Below, piece after piece: positions 34,519 to 46,336 of a DNA stretch of 64,000 nt (the first letter of the stretch is position 1; each line of letters starts with the position of its first letter). Origin of the DNA: Celoporthe dispersa (Eukaryota; Ascomycota; Sordariomycetes; Diaporthales; Cryphonectriaceae); contig WAID01000009.1 in the NCBI GenBank assembly GCA_016584495.1, positions 2,790,001-2,854,000 on the forward strand, written 5' to 3'. Made by a program: the position numbers and the translations under genes. A model generated the notes under the pieces. That model saw only the letters and a list, made by a program, of their open reading frames with translations. It was not told the origin of the DNA and ran no database searches.

Positions 34519-36993
34519 CTTGAAAGGAGTCTTGTTGGTCTTGGGAGCAGGAAGCGTGGATGAGGAGAGGATGCAGAGCTGTCAAGGCGTGAGAAATGGG
34601 AATGGGAGAGACACGACAATCAGAAGAAGAGGCGAGAGGTAGAGGTTGGTTACTATGATGATGGAAGAAAGGGTGTCGGTGTCAATGGGGTTTTTGGAGA
34701 GGTAAGGAACAGGAAACCAGAGGGCCGTTGCTTTGGGAGGCAGAGGGGGGACCAGAACAGACCAGACCTGACCGAGAGGGACGGGACAGGGACAGAAAGC
34801 AAGGCAAAAGGCAGCAAGCACCTGGGCAGAGGAGGGTGGCACATGGGGCAGGCAGACCTGGCCTGACCTGCATTTGCCTAAGGGCTGGGCTGGTGCTGTG
34901 CCAGGTCTGCCTGCTGCGGGTTCAGGCGTAGGACTGCAGACATGGGAGTCACCTTAGCGCGTGCAGGGGCCACCTTCCAGCGGTCCAGCACCCAGCAGCG
35001 ACTGGACCAACCGCTGAAGGAACTCCCTGAACAGAGGGAAGGCCGGACCAGCCGAGCCTGGCTACCTGCTATGATGCCTGCAGGCTCAGGTCACGTCAGG
35101 CACAGGAGGACACCGAGCCCAACCGTGTACACACACACACACACACAGCGGCTGACAAGGCGGTGGAGGTCCTACGCGTTTGAAAAGTGGGGCCAATCTG
35201 GGGTTCAGCTTGGCAGTGCAGCACAGTGGAATGGCTGTGGCTTGGTGACCAAAAGAAAGGGGCGTGTTTGATAAAGGCCCATGGTCTAATTTCTTTCATG
35301 ATGAAAGAAACGAGGCCGCCCCCATCAACAACAAACATTGTGCAATGTCACCCACATCTATTTGGTCGAGTCACCTGGCCACCAGACCGCGAATGATCAG
35401 CCAGGCTTGACGCCTCCTCACGCACCAGGGCCATGGCTGGCGTCTTGACGATCTGCCGAGCATCCTGCAATACCCATCAGATAGATAGACCGGTCCATCC
35501 CTGTGGACTGATTCTGGCTGCAGACCCGAGATGGATTGGCTGTCACCCGCCAAGGCATGGCATACAGCTAGCTGCCCATCTGTACCAATCGCACCTGGGC
35601 ACCTCTCCTGCTCTCGGGTACGGAGGGAGAGGGCCTTCGGAGGGCTCTCTCCATCATGGCCTCTTCAGGACACGAGGCTCTAGGCTGCCCGCGAGCTGTG
35701 ACCTCGTACCTGTGCTAGAAATCACCGAGACTGCACATGCTGCCTCCGTACAGAGGGAGCGAGGCCCAGGCAATCAGTACTACCACCACAATATGCCGCT
35801 ACCCAGATGGCTTACGAGTAACATCCACAGCGGGGGGGAAACGGACTTGGATGGCTCAAACCGCTCAGCACCTCAGCCCTATGCAACTGTACTATGTATC
35901 ACTGTGGCAGATACGTAGTTGAGGCACCTGATCGGGCAATTCCACCGCTGTATCCAACTTCTTGCTAAGGCTAGTTAAGCATTGTTGGATCCAACCCATC
36001 CAACCTGTTGTGCTTGGGACCCAGAGCCTCAAACGCAATTTAGCAGATTTTTTTCCTCATTATTATTTTATTTTATTACTAGTAAACCCACACATCAGGA
36101 GGCCAGATTTGTCCGGGACACAAAACATCCATTCCCCTCCCAAGGTCTAGCCCTACTATCCGCCACTCCTCTGCAATTCAAATACGGAGCAGAGGCCCTC
36201 CACCCTTCTGGATATCTCCGGTATTACCGTCTGGCAGCTCGGAACGGCACGCGGCCTTCACATGCCACTGAGGTGGCAGGCTGCCATTGCTTACTTACCA
36301 AAGGAAGGGGGGAGGGGGGATACAAGGTCCACATGTGTGTGTGCCCTTACCTCGTATGGACTTCGCAACCGGATTACCTGGAGCTATGGTTGGATGCCCT
36401 GCCTTCTTCCCTTTTGCCTGCATGCATGGTGAAGTGTCAAAGTCTCTTCAACCCAGGTACTCACCAGAGAAGTTCACTATCAAGTGAGCCTCCTGAGCAC
36501 AGCACTACGTCACAGGGCAAGCAAGTCCTATGACACGGGCCTCAAGGACTTTCTCGGGGCCTTGTGTTCAGGTCTACAGGACCTCGTCAGGGGAGTACGT
36601 GAGGAGAGCATGTGCTCCAGGAATTGTCATCTTTAGGGCAGATACGAAGAGGTCTTGTAAGTACAGAATGCATCTCGATGAGGTATTTGTAAAATATCAT
36701 GATGTGTGATCTGACCTCAGGTGTCCTGGATGAGATGTGCACCTTTCTGAGAAGCCATAACCTTTCGGAGGGGAGGTCGCAAACCGATATTCTCAGTAAG
36801 GCCTGCAGCCTCCTTCCGAGCTTTTCCACTTTCACTGACAGGCCATGAATGGAGAACTAGAGCCCCTACCCTTGTTCTCCCTTCTCTCTTTTTTGCTTTC
36901 TTTCTTTCTTGCTTTCTGCCTGTTATCCCATGACAGAGTGGTATGAGCCGACTTATGTGAGCCCTTACGCAAAATGTAATGGCACGAAGGCAG
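34519..36993. other. Long intergenic region
   Basis: About 2.5 kb upstream of RHO1. It has an (AC)n tract at 35128-35147 and an A/T-rich patch at 36047-36085. Two 160-180-codon frames (35433-35918, 35982-36533) have no splice structure, motif or composition typical of protein, so I see no gene. Confidence 0.45.
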
Positions 36994-37430
36994 CTATGCT
37001 TTCACGGCCAGAGATGCCGAGCCTGCCTCGTCCACAATAGTGTCATTAGCCTCCGTGTATTGGTCTATCACCCCTTCTTCGGCTTGTTGCTTATGGCTTG
37101 GCTCAGCTGCAGGTTGCTCTTGGCCCAGAGCGGCCGCCCGGTCTGCTTCATGGCCTGCGCTCTCAAGGTTGCAAGAGCCGTCGGTACTGGTCGGGCTCTG
37201 AGAATGTGTACAGTATGTGTCAGTGATTCGGACCTCCTGCTTCGGAGGCACCGGCAGAAGCACCGTTGAGAGCCACCTACGCGGTCTTTACCATCCTCCA
37301 CACTTCCTTCGGTCGCCGAGACTGCACATGGCTGTGCTTCTGAGGCTGTCTGCCGAGCGAGCTTTAAGTTGCGATGGTATTGACGGTAGCTGCTGAGCAC
37401 ATCGCGCTCGATGTCTTTCCTGGCGAACAT
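36994..37430 (-). CDS. Possible small protein, N-terminus LYR-like (tentative)
   Basis: A tentative two-exon gene encoding about 130 residues. Exon 1 (37430-37281) starts MFARKDIERDVLSSYRQYHR, which loosely resembles the N-terminal helix of LYR-motif mitochondrial assembly factors, though the key Leu-Tyr-Arg reads Ser-Tyr-Arg. A 44-base GTAGGT...GCAG intron (37280-37237) joins it in frame to exon 2 (37236-36994). Exon 2 is acidic and low-complexity (EQPAAEPSHKQQAEEG) with a stop at 36994. The unspliced frame is also open, for 120 codons. The intron is at the short end for fungi. I cannot name a family; transcript evidence would decide. Confidence 0.35.
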
Positions 37431-37818
37431 TTTTTTCCGTTGTCTTCTTCTTTTCTTTCGATGGCGAATTTGGGCCGATCTCGCTGCAAGAGCCCTCGGC
37501 GGAAAACTGTCAATTTTGGACGGTCAACTGTGACCACGATGGGGGGAGCTTAATGGGCTCAAATAATCGTGAACAGGCGACCACCGTGTACAAAGGCGGA
37601 CTCGGATGACTAGGCTCAAGGGCCACCGCATTGGCCCTAGTGACGACGACGTCCTTCCGGTCCGAAGCCGTCAGGACTGAGAGGTTGTCATTAAATCCGA
37701 TCATTTTATGGACAAGAACAGTGACAGGATATCCTACGCTACCACTCACAAGGGCCTGACAAACACAGTACTCTGTCTGCTAATGGCAACCCGTTGATGC
37801 AATTGACTGTTGTTTGTC
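37431..37818. other. Intergenic
   Basis: About 390 bases between the tentative small gene and the metallophosphoesterase stop. Nothing recognised. Confidence 0.4.
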
Positions 37819-38700
37819 TCATACAAACACTACAATCGGCTCTCTCCTCTCCGTCCCCCAGAACCCGCCGACCACGGAAGCGTTGACGAGGCATCCCTCT
37901 GCCTTCTTCACAGGCCGAAGACCGTCCCGGCCCAGCACAAGTACCAACCTGCCCAAGCTCAACAGCCTGCTCCAGCCCCTGTTCTTGACCAGCTGCTCAA
38001 AGGTCCTCCTCTGCGCCTCATCATATGCAACCCACTCGGTGCCGTGACTAGCATGTATATGCCCAAAGATATGGAGCCGCGGTCGGACCTGCCACAGCCT
38101 GTCTAGCAGAGAGTCACAGCCAAGAGTCGCGTCCAGATGCGCTCGTGGCGGGCCGTGGGTGACGAGGACGTCCACGTCGCGCGGGATCCTCTTCTTCCAG
38201 GCGTCCAGGCCCCTGGGGTACTGAAATACAAATTTCCCGCACTCTGGAGACCACGGGCTGCCATAGACCAGGAGACTTCTCCCGCTGGCAAGCTTGATGG
38301 TTGTGGACTCGTTCTGGAGGTAGTGAATATCACCCCAGTCGAGGTGGTTATACCAGTGACGCGGGTCTCTGCTCAGCGCCCTGTCGTGGTTCCCTGCGAC
38401 AATAATCTTGTGCGGGTGTGGTTGGGCCTGAAGCCATCTCAAGAATCTCAGGATGGCTACCTCCGAGCCTTCCTCGGTCAGGTCGCCGGCGTGGATGAGG
38501 ATGTCGCCGGGGGGGAGGGATGGCTGGGTGTCATGGGTATCTGAGATGCAGACGACGGTGATGGGGTCTGCGGCGGGCTGGATTGGTGACACGCGGCGAA
38601 GGCCGTAGTAAAGCCCGCTGCCGACAAAGAGCAGCGGTGAGTTGAGGAAGCGCTGTAGGGCAGTGGGCGGGTCATGTCGCCGCCTCGTGATGGCCTCCAT
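37819..38700 (-). CDS. Calcineurin-like metallophosphoesterase (MPPED-like)
   Basis: A single-exon protein of 293 residues with all the metal-binding blocks of the calcineurin-like phosphoesterase fold: VCISDTHD, HAGDLTEEG, VAGNHDRAL, VLVTHGPPRAHLD and IFGHIHASHG. The short hydrophobic N-terminal stretch (LLFVGSGLYYGLRR) may be a membrane anchor or mitochondrial signal. The order and spacing match the MPPED1/2-like group common in filamentous fungi (often several paralogues), which hydrolyse cyclic nucleotides or phosphoesters in vitro. The biological substrate cannot be told from sequence. The frame is intact. Confidence 0.9.
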   Translation of the reverse strand: MEAITRRRHDPPTALQRFLNSPLLFVGSGLYYGLRRVSPIQPAADPITVVCISDTHDTQPSLPPGDILIHAGDLTEEGSEVAILRFLRWLQAQPHPHKIIVAGNHDRALSRDPRHWYNHLDWGDIHYLQNESTTIKLASGRSLLVYGSPWSPECGKFVFQYPRGLDAWKKRIPRDVDVLVTHGPPRAHLDATLGCDSLLDRLWQVRPRLHIFGHIHASHGTEWVAYDEAQRRTFEQLVKNRGWSRLLSLGRLVLVLGRDGLRPVKKAEGCLVNASVVGGFWGTERREPIVVFV

Positions 38701-39917
38701 TCTTACTACAGAGACCGATGCAAGGCTGCACAGTGATCATACAAGGTCACCCTTCTTCAATGTCTACAAGTCAGCAGATAAGAGCCGTAGGGATGGACGA
38801 GCTTATTCTGTTCATCACGGCTGCCTGGAATCCTATCGAGAGGGACACGTTGGCGCTCGTTCATAGCTAGGATCCCAAAAGAGGACATATTCACATTAGA
38901 TTTTGGACATTGATCAGATACCAGGATGGTTATCAAAAGTGGATACTGAATTTTGAGTCTTGACTTTGATGCTCAGTGCGTAAATAAGTCATTGTGCGGT
39001 GCGGTTGTGAAGCTGTCTAGAAGGGGAGCGAGCAGTTGGTCGACATGGTCTCTTTCCATCGGCTATGGTAAACGATAACGAGCCGTACAGTCGGTCGGTC
39101 GCTGGCAATTTCTCCAAAGCAGCACTACGTCAGTACTCTTGTAGACGGAAGAAGGAGTCACCAGTAGTAAAGGATGTCGGCGTGTGGCAGTGCAGCCTGT
39201 AAAGTCTTGTAGAACGTCAAGTACCTTATTTGGGGGGTTGACGGTGGCAGGGTGGCCACTACGAGGAAGCTGCTATAGCGGTTCCGAGAGAGGCCCAGGA
39301 GGCCTGCGATCGGCATCCCGGAACGATTATACAGGCGCCACGGGGAGGGAGGGGCAACGGTTTCCAGCGTGTCCGTGGAGGCTGTGCTGCAGCAAGCTGC
39401 TGTTCGCTTTGTCTCGCCTTCGCATCATCTTCATCCCGGCAACCTTTGTGTTTCTAGAATCGAGTCGACGAGAACTCCCATCGCCAGTATTAAAAGGCTT
39501 GATTAGACTTTCCCAACCGTGCATCTTGTTTTTCCCCCCAATCTCTCACATCTCCATCGACCTTACTGTTGAATCCGCGCCCCAGGAGGTGACTTGCATC
39601 AGCAGCAGTCGCAGTCAGCGTGTCCATCCAGGCCAAGCCGGCACTGAAGCTGCTACTCGCCAAGGAGCCATTACAAACTCAGTGACGTCTCGAAATTGCC
39701 CCCACCTGCTGGCACACCTTGTCACTTACACCACCACCATACTCGGCAAACTACCCTACCTACACTTTCCGTATCTCTCTCCTCCCTGTCTTCCTGCTTC
39801 AGACCTGTTCTTACTTTTTTCTTTCCTCGCCAGAGGGATACTCTCTCAATCAATCCATCCATCCATCCGTCCCCGAAAATCACCTTCACTTCTGAGCACG
39901 CAACCACATCCACAGCA
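38701..39917. other. Divergent intergenic region
   Basis: About 1.2 kb between the divergent phosphoesterase and WW-protein genes. A long frame at 39184-40020 overlaps the WWM1 start in another frame and is treated as chance. The CT-rich part before 39918 is the WWM1 leader. Confidence 0.5.
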
Positions 39918-40944
39918 ATGGCAGACTTCGAAGCTCCATCAGGGCCCCCACCACCCAAGGTCCCAGAGGGATGGGTCAGCAGATGGAACGACCAGTACAA
40001 AGAATGGTAGGCCAACATGAGCCCCAACCCCCCGCCCCACGCACCGATCAGCCAAGCAAGAGGCGCTGACACGTTGGCCCAACAGGTTCTACGTCAACAC
40101 CTACACCAAGAAATCCCAATGGGAGAAGCCCACCGAGCCCGCCCGGCCGCCCCAGGACGACGGTGCCCCGCCCGGCCCACCACCACCACCCGCCTATCGC
40201 CCCGGTGACGGCCCCGCGCCCACCGATTCCAAGACGAACCCCTTCACGCCGCAGAGCACCGGCAACCCGTCTGGCCAGGTCGAGAGCGATGCCGAGATGG
40301 CGCGCAGGCTGCAGGAGGAGGAGGACGCCCGGGCCGGCGGCAGCAGCAGCGGCGGCGCGCGCGCCCCGGGTCAGGGCTCAGCCTCGGACTACATGAGTAG
40401 CTCGCCTGCACCAGGAGGCCCGTCGGCGTATCCCAGCCAGCTGCCGCCGCGCGAGGAGGGCGGAAAGAGCCGGGGCTTGCTGGGCAAGCTGTTCGGCAGC
40501 GGGAGCAAGAACAAGTACGGCAACCAGGGTGGTGCGTACGGAGGCGGGTATGCGCAGCAGGGCGGATATGGTGGCGGTGGCGGCTATGGCGGATACCCAC
40601 AACAGGGTGGTGGCTACGGCGGCGGCTATGGCGGTCCTCCTCCCCAGGGAGGCTATTATCCTCAGCAGGGCGGATACGGTGGAGGCTACGGAGGTGGTTA
40701 CGGAGGAGGCGGTGGCGGTTACTACCAACAGCAGCAGCAGAGACCAGCTAAGAGCGGCGGCCTGGGAACGATGGGTGGTGCCGCGCTGGGCCTCGGAGGT
40801 GGTCTGATCGGTGGCATGCTGCTGGAGGATGCCATTGACAACCATGAGGATCACGAGGACCAGCAGGCTTATGACCAGGGCTACCAGGACGGACAGGACA
40901 ACGACTTTGGAGGCGGCGATGACTTTGGCGGCGGCGACTTCTAG
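39918..40944 (+). CDS. WWM1: WW-domain protein with YGG-rich repeats (Wwm1-like)
   Basis: A protein of 315 residues. Exons are 39918-40006 and 40086-40944, with an intron GTAGGC...CAG that falls inside the second Trp region of the WW domain (VPEGWVSRWNDQYKEWFYVN then SQWEKP). It then has a Pro-rich linker (PPGPPPPPAYRP) and a short charged helix (DAEMARRLQEEED). A long Gly/Tyr/Gln-rich segment with repeated GGYGGG and QQGGY units follows, then an AALGLGGGLIGGML stretch and an acidic tail (DDFGGGDF). Yeast Wwm1 has the same WW plus low-complexity layout and interacts with the metacaspase Mca1. The repeat region is prion-like and may phase separate. Frame intact. Confidence 0.9.
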
Positions 40945-41345
40945 CTCAGTTGAGATTGGGAGGGTCAAGCTTCTCATGATGTAATGACCATAACTACGTC
41001 CTGGCGCCCTGATCCCTATTCCTTTTTCTTGTTCTTCTTCTTGAATCTTTGGTCCTCCTAAGATGTACTGGTTGGCATTTGCAATCATGGAATTTTGTGT
41101 TCAAAACGAAAAGAAAGGGTCTGGCGGGTTTATCTCGGAAGGAACTGCCACGTTTCGACGATAGTTGATTTGCCAATGCATCTCTAATGCGCTTCTCATG
41201 CTCGTGTGTGTGTGTGTGTGTGTGATACAGCATCTTCGGCTATAGCAATGTCTAGGATAATCAACCGGCCTCTGGTGTCCGTCTAAGTGCCTCTATACCG
41301 TCCTCGTGCGCGGCACACCACATGTTCGTTGCGTCGACCAACAAG
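40945..41345. other. 3'-3' intergenic gap
   Basis: About 400 bases between convergent WWM1 and EMC7, with a (TG)n tract at 41203-41222. Confidence 0.5.
41203..41222. repeat. (TG)n microsatellite
   Basis: About ten TG units in the 3' intergenic region. Confidence 0.8.
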
Positions 41346-42293
41346 CTACTTGCGTCCACCCTTGTCTCTCTTCGCGCCCCCCGGGCGCAGAGCCGCCATC
41401 GTTGTTGTTATCTTTCGACGAGGAGGATCCAGCCAGGAACGAGGCCATGTCGAAGTTCTGGCCTCCTCCGCCTCCACCCATGAGGCTGTTCATCGGGTTG
41501 CTCTTCTGGCTTTCCTCCCACTCCTTGCGCATCTCTGGGTCCACTGCGGCGCACTCTTGTCAGCACACATCACGCAACCCTCTTTGTAGACTCAACCAAG
41601 GCGGGCTTTCTGAATGAAACACACAAAAAAAAAAAAAAAAAAAAAGAGAGCGGGGGAGGGACCTACTGTTATCGACCAGCTTCGGCATGCCGATGAAGAT
41701 AGCCATGCTGACCAGACCCAGCAGGATCATCGGGTTCTTGAGAATACTCAAGATGTTGACTGCGACCGACCGTCAGCACTTCCGTCTGTCCCCCTCCAGT
41801 CCGGAGGCTGGGAAAACTCACAAGAACTCCTCTCCATGTAGAACGCCTTCTGTCCCACGACCCGCAGGCCCAAGCTCCCGCCCGTCACGGCGACCGCCTC
41901 CCCTTTGTTGTCCCAGTCATTCCCCCGGTACGTCTCCCAGGCGCTGACCTTGAGCCCCGCAACCCTCTCGTCCTTCCGGGTCTGGCCCTCGCCCGAGACC
42001 ACAGGGAGCACGTCGACGCGCAGGGGCGCGAACCCGTGGCTGGGGCAGTGCACGTCGAGGAGGTAGCTGCCGGCGGAGATGTTGTGGAAGACGAAGGTGT
42101 TGGATGGGGTGAGGTAGGCCGAGGCGTCGGCGCCGAGGGAGGTCAGCGTTGCGTGGGTCGAGGGCGGGAGGGTGCGCGGGCTGGGGAGGGCGCTGGAGGG
42201 TGGGATGTGTAGCGTTATGGAGGTGGTTGTCGCGGTGGCGAGGAAGGGGAGGAGGAACAGGAGGACGAGGGGGGAGAAGAGTGAGGTGCGCAT
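41346..42293 (-). CDS. EMC7: ER membrane complex subunit 7 (Emc7, DUF2012)
   Basis: A subunit of the ER membrane protein insertase complex, about 253 residues. Exons are 42293-41822, 41759-41667 and 41543-41346. An N-terminal signal peptide (LVLLFLLPFLATA) is followed by a beta-sandwich domain with NTFVFHNISAGSYLLDVHC, typical of DUF2012. The single membrane anchor (SILKNPMILLGLVSMAIFIG, then MPKLVDN) and the conserved cytosolic tail MDPEMRKEW...NPMNSLMGGGGGG come next. The C-terminus as read ends in a Cys/Trp-containing tail at 41293. Removing one G from the G6 run (plus strand C6 at 41377-41382) gives the expected basic ending AKRDKGGRK with a stop at 41346. Intron 2 carries an A21 run. I annotate the corrected end. 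Confidence 0.9.
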
Positions 42294-42777
42294 CTTGGCG
42301 GCGGTGAAGGGCGGCCTCGCTGGTGGCCGTGAGGTAGGTTGGTTGTCGATGTTGAAGAGGGTATGGAATGGTATCAGTGTCGTAGTGCCCAGCTGTACTG
42401 CGTTTGACTAAGGCGGCAGCAGCTCAGATGGGGGCCAGGGAGGGGTCTTGCAGGAGACACTGCAACAAGCCCCAGGGCCCTGGGGGGGGGGGCTCACTAG
42501 ATCCTAAGCATACAGTACACCGACTTCTTTCTTCTTTTCTTCTCGCTCAGCTTCCCTGAACATCCACTGCTGCAGCTCGGGCCTCATGCCCTATCATCTC
42601 GCCTGACTTTTACGGCAGACTGTCTCATTCTCCGATGGGACATGGTGCGGTTCAAGCTGAAATAAACCAATGGATTTTTTTTTCTTTCAAGGAAGGGTAT
42701 ATGGTTTGTTGGTACTGTTTAGCAAAGGTACAGACTAGAGGGCAAGTGTTTCCCCTTTGGTGTTTCCATCCAGGTTC
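42294..42777. other. Intergenic
   Basis: About 480 bases between EMC7 and the sulfhydrylase stop, with a G10 run near 42483. It serves as the EMC7 promoter. Confidence 0.45.
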
Positions 42778-44548
42778 TCAGATGACGGTGGGCGCCGCCT
42801 CCTTCTCTTTGGCTTCTGGATTTCCCTCCTTGCCCTTGGTCGTTGCTGCAGATGCAGCTTTAAAGGACTGCTCGAAATCGGCGATGATATCGTCAATATG
42901 CTCGGTGCCCACGGAGATCCGGATAAGGTCCTATGTATCGTGTCAGGCTTTGTTTTTCCCTCTCGAAAGTCAAGACAGTGAAGACGACCCACCTCGGTCA
43001 CACCCGAGCTCCTCCTCTCGTCCTCTGACAGCTGCTCGTGCGTCGTCGTCCACGGGTGGATGGCGAGCGTCTTGGAGTCGCCCACATTCGCCAGGTTCGA
43101 GATCAGCTTGAAGCCGTCCACGACCTGGCTGCCTGCCTCGCCGCCTCCTTTCACGCCGAAGCTGAGGACGCCACCGAAGCCCCTCTTCAGGTACCTCTTG
43201 GCCAGCTCGTGGCTCGGGTGGTCCTCGAGGCCCGGGTACGAGACCCAACCCACGTAAGGGCTCTTCTCGAGGTACCGTGCCAGGGCTAGTGCGTTCTGTG
43301 CATGAGCGCTCCGCGCGGAGGCTGAGCGTCTCGATGCCGAGCAGGAGCTGCTGTGCAGCATGAGGGTTGAGGCACGTGCCGAGGTCGCGGAGGATCTCCA
43401 CGCGCACGCGGATGATGAAGGTGATGGGGCCGAATGTCTCCCAGAACTTGAGGCCGTGGTACCCATCGGATGGCTCGACCATCTGCGGGAAGCGCTTCGC
43501 ATTCTTGCCCCAGTCAAACTTTCCCGAGTCGATGACCACGCCACCGATCGTGGTTCCGTGCCCTCCTATCCACTTGGTAGCCGAGTGCACGACGACTGAG
43601 ATGGTTTTTTTGGGCGGTCAGTATGGTCTCCTCACGTCTGGGGCGGGCTCAGGCTGGAAGGGTCTTTCTCACTGTCCGCGCCGTGGTCGATGGGCCTGAT
43701 GTAATAGCCGCCAGCTCCAAAGGTGTTGTCCACGACGACAGGCACGCCCTTCTCATGCGCCAGCTGGGCAATCTTGTCCAGGTCTGGCACGTTGTACCGA
43801 GGATTGCCGATGCTCTCCAGGTACACAGCCTTGGTCTTGTCGTCGATGGCAGCCGCCAGCTCCTCAGGGTCGTCGCCGTCCACGAACTTGCACTTGATGC
43901 CCAGCCGGGGGAACATGACCTTGAGCTGGTTGTACGTGCCTCCGTACAGGTTGGAGGTCGACACAACGTTGTCGCCAGCCTGTGCGAGAGCGGCGATGGT
44001 CATGAACTGGGCAGCCTGGCCAGACGATGCCGCCACTGCTGCGGCCCCGCCCTCAAGAGCAGCCATACGTTTCTCAAAGACATCGACCGTGGGCTATATA
44101 TCCTCTCTCTCCCTCCCTCTCTTCAGCCTCTGCATGGTACCTCCAATCGCTGGACAGGGTTCACTCACGTTCATAATACGGCTGTAGATGTTGCCGAATT
44201 CCTTGAGACCGAAGAGCCTGGCGCCCTGAGCAGAGTCGTTGAAGACATAGCTCTGGAGGTCATCATGTCAGCGCACGCCCGGAATCCCTCACAGCCAGGT
44301 TCAGCAGGTCTCTCGTACGGTCGTGGCATAGATGGGCACAGCTCTAGATCTGGTGGCTGGGTCCACCTCCTGTCTTTGAAGTACTCAAGATAGTCAGCCT
44401 ACAAGGCATACATATTCTTTTCGAGGAAGATGCTGCTGTTGTTTTCCTCCTTTGTTTTCTTCTCTTTCTTCTTCCTCTTCGTCTTTTTCTTTCACACTCA
44501 CCCAGCGTGGAGCTGAAGGGTTTCGAAGTTCTTGCTGAGCTCAGACAT
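42778..44548 (-). CDS. MET17: O-acetylhomoserine sulfhydrylase (PLP enzyme)
   Basis: Converts O-acetylhomoserine and sulfide to homocysteine in methionine/cysteine synthesis; 453 residues after correction. Six exons: 44548-44502, 44373-44319, 44252-44169, 44093-43673, 43595-42993 and 42930-42778. The Cys/Met-metabolism PLP fold is clear: LHAGQEVDPATRSRAVPIYATTSYVFND, RIMNPT, NLYGGTYNQLKVMFPRLGI, VVVDNTFGAGGY and the PLP-lysine motif VVHSATKWIGGHG. The C-terminus has HPWTTTHEQLSEDE and SVGTEHIDDIIADFEQSF. The AAGGYY/YGGTYNQL pattern fits the MET17/cysD group and not cystathionine synthase. Between LSLRAER and HAQNALALARYL one extra base (within 43302-43310, not in a long run) shifts the frame. 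The enzyme is central to sulfur metabolism, so a consensus error is more likely than loss. Confidence 0.93.
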
Positions 44549-46336
44549 GGTGATATAGAACGCCAACTAATACGTCTTAGGAGAGGATGCGCTTGGTGTC
44601 TTTTTTTTGTATGTGTAGTATCTCAGGTCACACAGCGTCTTGAGAAGCGTACCACCCCCCTTCCTTTAAATAAACTTTAGATGGCACAGAAGAAGCAGGG
44701 AGGGGGAAAATCAGCCTTCTACTAGTAAACCCAGTTACCTAAGAAAACACCCCATGCCCTCTCGTGACAACCCCTCTCCGTACAAAATCTCTCGAGTACG
44801 CCTCCAAGGAAGGGAATCCATCGACCGACACTGGCAAGACTGGTTCTCTAATTCCTAAACTGGGAAAGACTGGCGCGCTTGGGGGAGTGGGGGAGCGAGC
44901 ACGTCATCCTCAGCTTCTTCGACGTTTCGCTCTGTGGTCGTCGGGACCAGGTAGCGATAGTCGGTCCGCCTCTCACGCTGGCTGACACGGCGCCGAGAGC
45001 CGCGGATGGTGGATGGTTTTGCACGGTATTGGCGGATGCTTCCGAGCACTGTTTCTTTTCCTTTTTTTTTCCCTCCCACCCTTCCCTTCTTTTTTCTCTC
45101 CCTAGTAGATGGAGATGCGTGCACCAGTACAACATGTTTGCTTGAAAGCTGCTTTCTTGCAGTGTGTAAAGACGAGTGGAGGTTTGTGGTCGCGAGGCTG
45201 GGTGGCGCTGCCATGAGGTGGGGTGAGCTGAGGTGAGTAGGGAGGTTTTCTGGGGCTCCAGGTCTGGAGACACCGTCCTCTTTCTAGAGGCAGCTGCAGA
45301 CTTTCGAGCGATTTACCTGCAGCCATTCGACTCTGCTGGATCCTCCAGGCTGCCCATGGATCTCCACACGACAAGGGAGGACTTGGGGCCAAGATCCGGA
45401 CATGTTCTCAAGGCGATGGATCGCAATGCGCAAGCCATGGCGTCGCGGAAATTGTCCTGTACGCTGGCTGGCCGTGGCACGCGAATCGAGGGCAGATGCT
45501 GCAGCGAAGGAGGAAGAGGACCTGCGGATGCTATTCTGATTCTTGTTGCTGGCGTGTCATTCAGACACCGCTCGGTCAGGTGCCCATCTCGTTCACTTGC
45601 CCAACTGGCCATATGAACCATGCTCTAATGGAAGGTGACCTTGCATTACCAGATCCGTCGTCCTCGCTGATCTAAGTCAGGCATGTCGTCCAGGATAGTC
45701 AGAATCTGAAGGTAATTGGCTCGTGGCTTACATTATGCAGAGAAGACCTGTAGAGCACACCACCTGGCCTGTATAATGGGCCTTGAAGCTAACTCTAAAG
45801 TCAGCGGAGATGGTACTTCCATAGAACGCACAGTAGAACCTTGCAAGTACGTTAAGCTTGTATACCGTAAGGAGGACCATTATCAAGTCATAGGACTGTC
45901 ATTGACGACATGAAAACACAGTTATCTTGCCTGGTCCCAAGGCCCCATGCCGCCGACACTGGTGGGGGGGGGGCCGAACCGATCAATTCTCCTGGTCGGC
46001 CAGTCCAATCCATCCCTAATCTTCCAACATGATTTTTAAACACAATCGTAAAAGAAAGAAGAAGAAACCATTACCCCTTTCCCTTGTCATACCGCGAGCC
46101 AGCCAGCACAGCTGGCGCATCTAATCGGCAACCCTCATCACCCAGGCGCCCCCCTTCCCGGCGACGACCTCATCCTCGCTCCCCACAAACGTCGCAAGCT
46201 CCCACTCCTCCTCATCCGGCACAGCACCCACCATTGCCGACCTTCTCCCAGCCAGCCGATCCGCCCAGGCCTTCAGCACCGCATCCACGCCCGGCTCTGT
46301 CCCCTCCTCCTCTTCCGAGGAAGAAGAACGACCTCC
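44549..46336. other. Long intergenic region
   Basis: About 1.8 kb upstream of the sulfhydrylase and downstream of the MARVEL gene. No binding site for a sulfur regulator can be assigned. The open frames lack family features. Confidence 0.45.

Noticed and set aside
35433..36533. Two medium plus-strand frames upstream of RHO1
   Set aside because: No splice sites, no motifs, composition like random translation of mixed sequence.
39184..40020. Long plus-strand frame overlapping the WWM1 start
   Set aside because: It lies in the leader in a different frame and has no ATG-based or family support.
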